A stretch of 52,590 nucleotides of DNA from Tropicimonas sp047971885 (GTDB lineage Bacteria > Pseudomonadota > Alphaproteobacteria > Rhodobacterales > Rhodobacteraceae), in the NCBI RefSeq assembly GCF_047971885.1, contig NZ_JBKEAE010000171.1, positions 1-52,590 of the forward strand, given 5' to 3'. How positions within the stretch are numbered: the first letter of the stretch is position 1; each line of letters begins with the position of its first letter. This document shows, in pieces, positions 16,608 through 23,606 of the stretch. A program made the position numbers and the translations under genes. Below the pieces are notes generated by a model. That model was not told where the DNA came from. It saw only the letters and a program-made list of their open reading frames with translations, and searched no databases.

Positions 16608-17885
16608 TCAGCCATCCGGTCCGCAATATTCCAGAAAGACGGCCGAGATATCATCGGGAAAATCCGCCCCGCCGGCATGGCGGATCAGATCGCGCAGGGC
16701 CGCGTCGAGAAATGCCTGCCCGCCCAGCCGCCTGTTGCGGTACATCAGATCGCTCAGCCCGGCTTCGTCGAGCAGGCGCCCGTCGGGCGCCGCGCATTCC
16801 GTGACGCCGTCCGAAACGACAAACAGCCGGTCGCCGGGAAACAGGCGCGTAACGATCCGTTCGAAGCGCGCATCCGCCAGCAACCCGACGGGCAGCCCGC
16901 CCCGGCCCAGAAATTCGATCCGCCCGTCGGCGCGCTGCAGCGCCGGATGGGGATGGCCCGCCTGCACCAGCCGCAGATCTCCGGTGGCCAGGTCGAGATC
17001 GGCATAGAGCAGCGTGAAATAGGTTTCGGTTTCAAGCGCCGCCAGCATCGTATGGTTGAGCAGGCGCGCCACTTTCTCTGGTGGATGGGCATCCATCGTG
17101 CCGTCCGCCCGCGTTCGCAGCGCGACGTTCTGGTCGGGTGCCGCACGCGACAGGTAGCCGGCCAGCCGCGCCGTCATCAGCGCCGACGCGACACCGTGGC
17201 CCGACACATCGATGGCGAAAAACGCGATGCGCCGGTCGCCGACCGGAAAGAACCCCACCAGATCGCCGCCGACATGGCCGCTGGGCCTTAGCAGCAGCGA
17301 TACCCGGGCAGCCCCGAAATCGCGGAACCGGTCCTTGACCAGCGATTGCTGCAACTTGCGCGCCTCGGCCAGATCGCTGTCGAGCGAATCGTAGAGGGTT
17401 CGAAGCTCGGCCAGCGTGCTGGAAAGAAGGTGGTTCTTCTCGACCAGCTGCGCCTCCATCCGCAGGATCCGCTCACCGGCATTGAGCCTTGCGCGCAATT
17501 CGTCGCTGCTGACCGGCTTGGTCAGGAAATCGTCCGCCCCCGCGTCGAGCCCCTGCGCGACATCGCAGGACTCCGACCTGGAGGTGAGCAGGATGAAATA
17601 CCCGTACCGCTCGCGGCCGATGGCACGGAACGCCTGGCAGAATTCGGGCCCGTTCATCCCGGGCATCATCCAGTCGCTGATGACGATATCGGGTGGCGAG
17701 GCACGGCATATTGCCAGCGCCTCAGGTCCGCACTCCGCCTCGGTCACCCGGTATCCCCAGCGCTTCAGCGATGCCGACAGGATACGGCGCTGAAGCCGGC
17801 TGTCGTCGACAACCAGAATATTGCGCGCAGTCTGGCCGAAACCGGGCTTCATCTGCGGCATGTCGTTGCTGTACCCAGGTTCCAA
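16608..17885 (-). CDS. Response regulator with PP2C-type (SpoIIE) phosphatase output
   Basis: This 425-residue protein has a receiver domain (22-135; acidic pair Asp27/Asp28, phospho-acceptor Asp71 in ISDWMMPGMNG, Lys123 in LTKP), a coiled-coil linker (about 138-185) and a SpoIIE/PP2C phosphatase domain (about 190-422; GGDLVGFF, AIDVSGHGVASALMTARL, SDGVTE, DDISAVFL). Such proteins dephosphorylate STAS-domain anti-anti-sigma factors in partner-switching systems; RbaY of Rhodobacter capsulatus, linked to gene transfer agent production, is a possible relative (inference). Several ATGs exist near the start (17885, 17861). It is divergent from an Hpt gene across 169 bp. Confidence 0.9.
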   Translation of the reverse strand: MEPGYSNDMPQMKPGFGQTARNILVVDDSRLQRRILSASLKRWGYRVTEAECGPEALAICRASPPDIVISDWMMPGMNGPEFCQAFRAIGRERYGYFILLTSRSESCDVAQGLDAGADDFLTKPVSSDELRARLNAGERILRMEAQLVEKNHLLSSTLAELRTLYDSLDSDLAEARKLQQSLVKDRFRDFGAARVSLLLRPSGHVGGDLVGFFPVGDRRIAFFAIDVSGHGVASALMTARLAGYLSRAAPDQNVALRTRADGTMDAHPPEKVARLLNHTMLAALETETYFTLLYADLDLATGDLRLVQAGHPHPALQRADGRIEFLGRGGLPVGLLADARFERIVTRLFPGDRLFVVSDGVTECAAPDGRLLDEAGLSDLMYRNRRLGGQAFLDAALRDLIRHAGGADFPDDISAVFLEYCGPDG

Positions 17886-18054
17886 AAGCGATTTTTCCGC
17901 AATTCAGGAGTCCGCTTTCCTTTCCCTGCCACAGCCGGATTAATTCGGCGTGAACCCGGGCATGGCAGGCATCCCCGGAGCGGATAAGCGGTTTCTTAAC
18001 GGCGCGGCCCTAATGATCGCCGGTACATCAGCGCAGCATCGCAGGCAGGGCCAC

Positions 18055-18387
18055 ATGATCGACTGGAAACGCGTCGCCGAGCTTCGCGCCGAAATTGGCG
18101 CCCCGGAATTCGAGGAGGTGGTTGACCTTTTCCTCGAAGAAGTCGACGGGGCCACGGCGCGCCTGCGCACCGCGCCCATACCCGAATCCTACGAGACGGA
18201 TCTGCATTTCATCAAGGGATGCGCGGTGAACCTCGGATTCGAGGCGCTTGCCGGGCTTTGCCTGACCGGAGAGACCGTCGCCGCGCGCGGGCAGGCGGAA
18301 CTGGTGGACATCGCCGCGATCCTCGATACCTATGATACCTCGCGCGCGATGTTTCTGGACGGTATCGCCGCCGGTCTGGCGGCCTGA
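18055..18387 (+). CDS. Hpt (histidine phosphotransfer) domain protein
   Basis: This 111-residue single-domain protein forms a four-helix Hpt-like bundle. The candidate phosphorylated residue is His51 in TDLHFIKGCAVNLGFEAL, which matches the Hpt pattern HxxKGxxxxxG. Hpt proteins relay phosphate between hybrid kinases and receivers. Its position, divergent from the receiver-PP2C gene, makes that receiver the obvious partner (inference). ATG at 18055 follows GGCAGGG. No histidine-kinase gene lies nearby, so the donor kinase must be encoded elsewhere. Confidence 0.87.
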   Translation: MIDWKRVAELRAEIGAPEFEEVVDLFLEEVDGATARLRTAPIPESYETDLHFIKGCAVNLGFEALAGLCLTGETVAARGQAELVDIAAILDTYDTSRAMFLDGIAAGLAA

Positions 18388-18406
18388 CCAGAATCACATC
18401 GTCAGG

Positions 18407-19651
18407 CTATATCACGAACTCGGCCAGCATCTCGTCGGAGGTGATGTCGGTATAGGCAAAGCCCTGCGCCTCGAGCCGGGCGAAAAGGATGGTGAAATTC
18501 GCCGGGGCGCTGGTCTCGATCCCCAGCAGGACCGAACCGAAATTGCGCGCCGATTTCTTCATGTATTCGAACCGCGCGATATCGTCATCCGGCCCCAGCA
18601 GATCGAGAAAATCACGCAGCGCGCCGGGCCGCTGCGGCAGGCGCAGCAGGATGTATTTCTTGACGCCGGAATAGCGCTGCGCCCGTTCCTTGACTTCGGG
18701 CAGGCGTTCGAAATCGAAATTCCCGCCCGATGTCACGCAGACAACCCGTCGCCCGCGAATCTGGTTGGCAAGATCCGACAGCACGTCGACCGACAGCGCG
18801 CCGGCCGGCTCCAGCACGATCCCCTCGACGTTCAGCATTTCGATGATCGTGGTGCAGATCCGGTCCTCGGGCGCGCGCAGCACATCGGCGGGTGCAACGC
18901 GCGACAACGCCTCGAAGGGCCTGTCGCCGATCCGTGCAACCGCGGCACCATCGACGAAGCTGTTGACCTTCGGCAGCGTCTCCGGCCGGCCGGCGGCCAC
19001 CGCGGCGGTCAGGCTGGCGCCACCGGCCGGTTCGACATAGCGCAGCCCGACAAGCGGCGCTGTCTCGTCCAGATAACGCGTCGCCCCCGCCGAAAGCCCG
19101 CCGCCGCCCACCGGCAGGATCACCATGTCGGGCGCCCCGATCTCGTCCAGTACCTCGACCATGACCGAAGCCTGCCCCTCGATCACGTCGGCATCGTCGA
19201 AAGGGGCAAGGAAATGGCCGCCCTGCGCGGCGCACCATTGCTGTGCCTCGGCCAGCGTATCGTCGAAATAATCGCCGGTCAGGCGTATTTCGATATTGTC
19301 GCCACCGAAGGTGCGGGTCTTCTGTATCTTCTGCTGCGGTGTGGTGACGGGCATGAAGACGACGCCCCGCACCCCGAAATGCCGGCAGACAAAGGCCACC
19401 CCCTGCGCATGGTTTCCCGCGCTGGCGCAGACGAACAGCCCCTGCGCGGGATCACGGGCGATCACCTTGCGCATGGCGTTGAAGGCGCCACGCAGCTTGT
19501 AGGAGCGCACGGGCGACAGGTCCTCGCGCTTGAGGAATATCCCGGCGCCGAAACGCTCGGACAGATGGTCGTTGCGCTGAAGCGGCGTTGGCGGGAACAG
19601 CGCCCGCATTTCCGCCGTCGCGGCGCGCACTTTTTCTGCGAATGTGCTCAT
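18407..19651 (-). CDS. ilvA: Threonine ammonia-lyase (threonine dehydratase)
   Basis: This 414-residue PLP enzyme deaminates threonine to 2-oxobutyrate, the first step of isoleucine synthesis. The PLP lysine is Lys52 in REDLSPVRSYKLRGAFN; SAGNHAQG and the phosphate-binding VGGGGLSAG follow. The C-terminal 80 residues (VKKYILLRLPQRPGALRDF) form a single ACT-like regulatory domain, shorter than the double domain of E. coli IlvA. ATG 19651 gives the family N-terminus MSTFAEKV. It is divergent from argG and convergent with the Hpt gene (19-bp gap). Confidence 0.95.
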   Translation of the reverse strand: MSTFAEKVRAATAEMRALFPPTPLQRNDHLSERFGAGIFLKREDLSPVRSYKLRGAFNAMRKVIARDPAQGLFVCASAGNHAQGVAFVCRHFGVRGVVFMPVTTPQQKIQKTRTFGGDNIEIRLTGDYFDDTLAEAQQWCAAQGGHFLAPFDDADVIEGQASVMVEVLDEIGAPDMVILPVGGGGLSAGATRYLDETAPLVGLRYVEPAGGASLTAAVAAGRPETLPKVNSFVDGAAVARIGDRPFEALSRVAPADVLRAPEDRICTTIIEMLNVEGIVLEPAGALSVDVLSDLANQIRGRRVVCVTSGGNFDFERLPEVKERAQRYSGVKKYILLRLPQRPGALRDFLDLLGPDDDIARFEYMKKSARNFGSVLLGIETSAPANFTILFARLEAQGFAYTDITSDEMLAEFVI

Positions 19652-19699
19652 GAGACGGGCGTTAGCAAAGTTGCCGCTGCCGCACCACGGGAATCCGCC

Positions 19700-19728
19700 T
19701 TGTCCACAGGGCGCTTCCCGTCTAAACG
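19700..19728 (+). promoter_or_regulatory. Possible argG promoter
   Basis: TTGTCC (19700-19705) and TAAACG (19723-19728) are 17 bp apart, about 33 bp before the argG start. Only four and three of six consensus bases match, so the call rests mainly on position. Confidence 0.3.
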
Positions 19729-19760
19729 GCACCGTCGAACGACATGCGACGGAGGTTCCG

Positions 19761-20984
19761 ATGGCCCAGCCGAAGAAAGTGGTGCTTGCCTATTCCGGGG
19801 GGCTCGATACCTCGATCATCCTCAGGTGGCTGCAAACCGAATACGGCTGCGAGGTTGTCACCTTCACCGCCGATCTGGGCCAGGGCGAAGAGCTGGAGCC
19901 GGCGCGCAAGAAGGCCGAGCTTCTGGGGATCCGGCCGGATAATATCTTTATCGAGGATCTGCGCGAGGAATTCGTCCGCGATTTCGTCTTTCCGATGTTC
20001 CGCGCCAACACCCAGTACGAGGGGCTCTATCTGCTCGGCACCTCGATCGCGCGGCCGCTGATTTCCAAGCGGCTGGTCGAGATCGCCGCCGAAACCGGCG
20101 CCGACGCCATCGCCCACGGCGCCACCGGCAAGGGCAACGATCAGGTCCGGTTCGAGCTTTCGGCCTATGCGCTCAACCCCGAAATCCGGGTCATCGCCCC
20201 CTGGCGCGAATGGGATCTGTCGAGCCGCACCCGGCTGCTGGAGTTTGCCGAGGCGCACCAGATCCCGATCGCCCGCGACAAGCGCGGCGAGGCGCCGTTC
20301 TCGGTCGATGCCAACCTTCTGCACACCTCGTCCGAGGGCAAGGTGCTGGAAAACCCGGCCGAGGAAGCGCCGGATTACGTCTACCAGCGCACGGTCGATC
20401 CCGAAAACGCCCCCGATACGCCCGAATTCATCGAAATCGCCTTCGAAAGGGGCGATCCGGTCGCCATCGACGGCACTGCCATGAGCCCGGCCACCCTGCT
20501 GACCCGGCTCAACGAACTGGGCGGCAGACACGGTATCGGCCGGCTCGATCTGGTCGAGAACCGCTTTGTCGGCATGAAATCGCGCGGCGTCTACGAAACC
20601 CCCGGCGGCACGATCCTGCTCGAGGCGCATCGCGGCATCGAATCGATCACGCTCGACCGGGGGGCGATGCACCTCAAGGACGAGCTGATGCCGCGCTATG
20701 CCGAGATGATCTACAACGGCTTCTGGTTCAGCCCCGAGCGCGAGATGCTTCAGGCCGCCATCGACCTGAGCCAGCAGCACGTCACCGGCACGGTCCGGGT
20801 AAAGCTCTACAAGGGGCTGGCCCGTACCGTCGCCCGCTGGTCGGATCATTCGCTCTATTCCGAGGCGCAGGTGACCTTCGAGGAAGACATGGGCGCCTAC
20901 GACCAGACCGACGCCCAGGGATTCATCCAGCTCAACGGCCTGCGGCTGAAACTGCTGGCAGACCGGAACCGGAAGTTCCGCTAG
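19761..20984 (+). CDS. argG: Argininosuccinate synthase
   Basis: This 407-residue enzyme joins citrulline and aspartate with ATP in arginine biosynthesis. The ATP-pyrophosphatase P-loop AYSGGLDTS sits at residues 9-17, and GATGKGNDQVRFE, SVDANLLHTSSEGKVLE and the MSPATLLTRLN region follow family order. Length is as expected. ATG at 19761 follows a strong GGAGG at 19751-19755. A nested hairpin lies 16 bp after the stop. The gene appears to be monocistronic, convergent with the sulfotransferase-like gene. Confidence 0.97.
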   Translation: MAQPKKVVLAYSGGLDTSIILRWLQTEYGCEVVTFTADLGQGEELEPARKKAELLGIRPDNIFIEDLREEFVRDFVFPMFRANTQYEGLYLLGTSIARPLISKRLVEIAAETGADAIAHGATGKGNDQVRFELSAYALNPEIRVIAPWREWDLSSRTRLLEFAEAHQIPIARDKRGEAPFSVDANLLHTSSEGKVLENPAEEAPDYVYQRTVDPENAPDTPEFIEIAFERGDPVAIDGTAMSPATLLTRLNELGGRHGIGRLDLVENRFVGMKSRGVYETPGGTILLEAHRGIESITLDRGAMHLKDELMPRYAEMIYNGFWFSPEREMLQAAIDLSQQHVTGTVRVKLYKGLARTVARWSDHSLYSEAQVTFEEDMGAYDQTDAQGFIQLNGLRLKLLADRNRKFR

Positions 20985-20999
20985 GGTTTCGGTCGTCGG

Positions 21000-21037
21000 A
21001 ACGGGCGAATTTCACGCAAGCGCGTGAAGAGCCCGTT
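21000..21037 (+). terminator. Nested hairpin after argG
   Basis: An outer stem AACGGGC / GCCCGTT (21000-21006 with 21031-21037) encloses an inner stem TTCACGC / GCGTGAA (21011-21017 with 21022-21028) with an AAGC loop. It lies between the convergent argG and sulfotransferase-like genes. The next plus-strand bases include a TTTTT at 21050-21054, but it is too distant to be a classic U-run. Confidence 0.6.
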
Positions 21038-21044
21038 TCCGGTG

Positions 21045-21743
21045 TCAGATTTTTCGCGCCGCAAGTGTTGCGTGGTAAGGAAGCGCCGCCTCCAGCAGCG
21101 GTTGCAGTTCCTCCGCCACCTCGGGCAGATCGCCCTCCGGTCCGGCGAAGCCGGTCGAGTCGTGTACCGCACCGTACCAGTGTCTTGCCCAGACCCCATC
21201 TTCGGCACGGCCACCCGGGGGCCAGGCCAGCATCGCCGGCGTGAAGGGCAGGCCGATGGCCTCGCACAGACGGCGCAGCGTGGTTTCGGGGTCGCGGCGG
21301 ATATCGGCACTGTCGACCACCACACCGCCCAACCGGTCGAAAAGCGCGGCCTGCTGGCGGAAACCGATATCGTCGAGCGTGGGGCGTTCGCGCCTGGCGG
21401 CGTAGCTGGCGATCACCCGGGCCGGATGGCGGATCAGATGGACGTTGACGCACGCCTCTGCCCAGCCGAGCGGGAAGCCGGGCAGCATGTGGTGGGCCAT
21501 GTGTTTCTGGTACCAGTGCGGCCTGCCGTCCGGAACCGGGCCGGCACAGCGGGCGGCAACCCGTGCCGGATCGGTCTTCATCGCCGCGACGATCTCGTCA
21601 CCGAGCGGATGGTCGATACCGGTTGCCGCAAGATAGGCGCCATAGAAGGGTTCGTCGGAAACCGCGCAGTCGCCACGCGCGCCAAAGGCATACATCATCG
21701 CGGTCGACAGGTTCCGCGGCCCCGACCACATGACTATGCGCAT
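21045..21743 (-). CDS. Sulfotransferase-fold protein
   Basis: This 232-residue protein starts MRIVMWSGPRNLSTAMMYAF, which resembles the 5'-phosphosulfate binding loop of P-loop sulfotransferases, and contains a 3'-phosphate-type motif VHLIRHPARVIASYAARR. Members annotated as sulfotransferase family are often found beside class IV aminotransferases in Rhodobacterales, though I cannot confirm this here. The real acceptor is unknown. It overlaps the upstream aminotransferase gene by 10 bp, so the two are likely co-expressed. ATG 21743 begins exactly at the P-loop strand. Confidence 0.78.
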   Translation of the reverse strand: MRIVMWSGPRNLSTAMMYAFGARGDCAVSDEPFYGAYLAATGIDHPLGDEIVAAMKTDPARVAARCAGPVPDGRPHWYQKHMAHHMLPGFPLGWAEACVNVHLIRHPARVIASYAARRERPTLDDIGFRQQAALFDRLGGVVVDSADIRRDPETTLRRLCEAIGLPFTPAMLAWPPGGRAEDGVWARHWYGAVHDSTGFAGPEGDLPEVAEELQPLLEAALPYHATLAARKI

Positions 21744-22660
21744 GGGGTCGCCGCGCGCAGGGCAAGTTCCCTGTAGAGCACACGCAGCCGTGCGGTCACC
21801 GGGCCCGGCGCGCCGGAGCCGATTTTCCGCCCGTCGATCTCGCCCACCGGGGTCTGGGCGCCGAAGGTGCCGGTCAGGAACGCCTCGTCCGCACCGTAGG
21901 TATCGACGAGGCTGAAGTTGCGCGCGAATACCGGAATGCCGTTTTCGCGGCAAAGCGCGATAACCTTGGCGCGGGTGATGCCGTTCATGCAGTAGTCGCC
22001 GGTGCTGGTCCACACCTCGCCCTTGCGGACGATGAAAAAGTTGCAGGCGTTGGTCGTGTTCACGAACCCGTGCACGTCGAGCATCAGCGCCTCGTCGGCG
22101 CCTGCCTTTTCGGCGGCGATGCAGGCGAGGACGCAGTTGAGCTTGGAATGCGAGTTGAGCTTGGGATCCTGGCTCATCGGCAGGCCGCGGATATGCGGCA
22201 CGGTGGCCAGCCGGACGGGTCGCGGCAGCGACGGTGTGGAATGTTCCATGATGATCGCCACTGTCGGGCCGTGTCGCGACAGCGACGGGTGCTGGAACGG
22301 GCGCGATTTGATCCCGCGCGTCACCATCAGCCGGGCATGGGCATCTGCCGTCATTGCGTTTGCCCTGCGTGTCGCCTCAAGCGCCGCGATCACGCCCGCA
22401 CGGTCGAGCCCGATGTCGAGGTCGATGACCCGGGCCGCCTCGAACAGCCGGTCGAGGTGTTCGTCGAGGAAGGCCCAGCCGGTCTCGTAGAGACGCAACC
22501 CTTCCCATACGCCATCGCCCAGCATGAAACCCGAATCATAGACCGAAACCAGCGCCTCGGCCCGGGGCACGACCCGCCCGTCGAGATAGATCATCAGGCT
22601 TTCGTTGCGGGCGCCCTCGGCCACCTGATGGGTGGTGATCCTGTCGTCGCCCCGGCTCAT
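21734..22660 (-). CDS. Class IV (branched-chain/D-amino-acid type) aminotransferase
   Basis: This 308-residue PLP-dependent fold-type IV enzyme has IYLDGRVVPRAEALVSVYDSGFMLGDGVWEGLRLY (about 24-58) and the lysine-containing segment DPKLNSHSKLNCVLA (165-179), where Lys167 or Lys173 should bind PLP; I could not decide which by eye. A glycine/threonine turn TGTFGAQTPVGEIDGR follows. The family covers branched-chain aminotransferases, D-alanine aminotransferases and aminodeoxychorismate lyases, and this one cannot be assigned confidently. ATG 22660 follows a purine-poor stretch. The 54-bp gap to the kinase gene upstream suggests a longer transcript maeB-kinase-aminotransferase-sulfotransferase. 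Confidence 0.85.
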   Translation of the reverse strand: MSRGDDRITTHQVAEGARNESLMIYLDGRVVPRAEALVSVYDSGFMLGDGVWEGLRLYETGWAFLDEHLDRLFEAARVIDLDIGLDRAGVIAALEATRRANAMTADAHARLMVTRGIKSRPFQHPSLSRHGPTVAIIMEHSTPSLPRPVRLATVPHIRGLPMSQDPKLNSHSKLNCVLACIAAEKAGADEALMLDVHGFVNTTNACNFFIVRKGEVWTSTGDYCMNGITRAKVIALCRENGIPVFARNFSLVDTYGADEAFLTGTFGAQTPVGEIDGRKIGSGAPGPVTARLRVLYRELALRAATPCA

Positions 22661-22714
22661 GAGTACACCGGCGGAAACATGTGCGGCCGGAGGAAAGATG
22701 GCGCGCGCATGCTC

Positions 22715-23602
22715 TCAGCCGCCGATCTCTTCCAGAAAGGCACGGGTTTCGGCCAGCGTGGGGATCGCCTCGGAGGTGCCCGCGCGCGTGACCTTCAGCG
22801 CCGATGCGCCCACCGCCAGTTCCAGGCATTCGGCAACGGGCAGGCCGCGGTCGCGCGCTGCGCAGAAATAGCCGGCGAAGGTATCGCCCGCCCCGGTGGT
22901 ATCGACCGATGCCACCTTCGGCGCCGGCACTGCCAGCGTCTCGCCGGTTTTCAGGTCGAACCAGGTTGCGCCCCGCGCGCCCTGCGTGACCAGCAGTTCG
23001 CGTACCGGCAGAGCAGTAAGCGCAACGCCTAGGGCCTCGGCGACCTGTGCGGCCTCGATTTCGTTCACCGCCAGAAGATCGACATGGGGCAGCATCTCGC
23101 GCACCGCACCGACATCGAACGGCGCGGCGGAATAAACCACCCGCATCCCCCGGGCGCGCGCCGACTTTGCGGCAAAGACGGTGCAGTTGGTTTCGTTCTG
23201 CAGGATCAGCATATCGCCCGGACCGGCGCGCTCCAGCGCCGCGCTCACATCCGCCTCGGCGATCATGCGGTTGGTGCCGGCATGGATCACGATGCGGTTT
23301 TCGCCGTCCGGCGTCAGGAAGATCAGCGCGTGGCCGGTCGATCCCGCCCCTTCGATCGCCACACGGCTCACATCGACACCCATGGATTTCAGACGTTCGA
23401 GCGTCCAGCCGCCTTCGCCGCCAACGGCGCCGATGTGATGAACGTTGCCGCCCGCCCGGGCGACGGCGACCGACTGGTTCGCACCCTTGCCGCCAAGTCC
23501 GCCAGTGCAGCTTTCCGCCGCCAGCGTTTCGCCATCGGCGGGAAAATGCGGCACCTTGTAGAACCAGTCGGCGTTGATCGACCCGAGGTTGTAGATCGCC
23601 AT
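22715..23602 (-). CDS. rbsK: PfkB-family sugar kinase, ribokinase-like
   Basis: This 295-residue kinase has the PfkB N-terminal signature GGLGGKGANQ (34-43) and the C-terminal anion-hole motif DTTGAGDTFAGYF (234-246) with catalytic Asp240. It resembles ribokinase, phosphorylating ribose at O5, although other furanose sugars or nucleosides are possible. It begins four bases after the maeB stop, an unusual partner for ribokinase, and no ribose transporter is nearby. Start ATG 23602 gives MAIYNLGSINADW, which fits the family. Confidence 0.83.
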   Translation of the reverse strand: MAIYNLGSINADWFYKVPHFPADGETLAAESCTGGLGGKGANQSVAVARAGGNVHHIGAVGGEGGWTLERLKSMGVDVSRVAIEGAGSTGHALIFLTPDGENRIVIHAGTNRMIAEADVSAALERAGPGDMLILQNETNCTVFAAKSARARGMRVVYSAAPFDVGAVREMLPHVDLLAVNEIEAAQVAEALGVALTALPVRELLVTQGARGATWFDLKTGETLAVPAPKVASVDTTGAGDTFAGYFCAARDRGLPVAECLELAVGASALKVTRAGTSEAIPTLAETRAFLEEIGG

Positions 23603-23606
23603 GGCG

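Noticed and set aside
21011..21028. TTCACGCAAGCGCGTGAA as a parS-like site
   Set aside because: The central CACGTG of parS is broken by an insertion; a hairpin reading explains it better.
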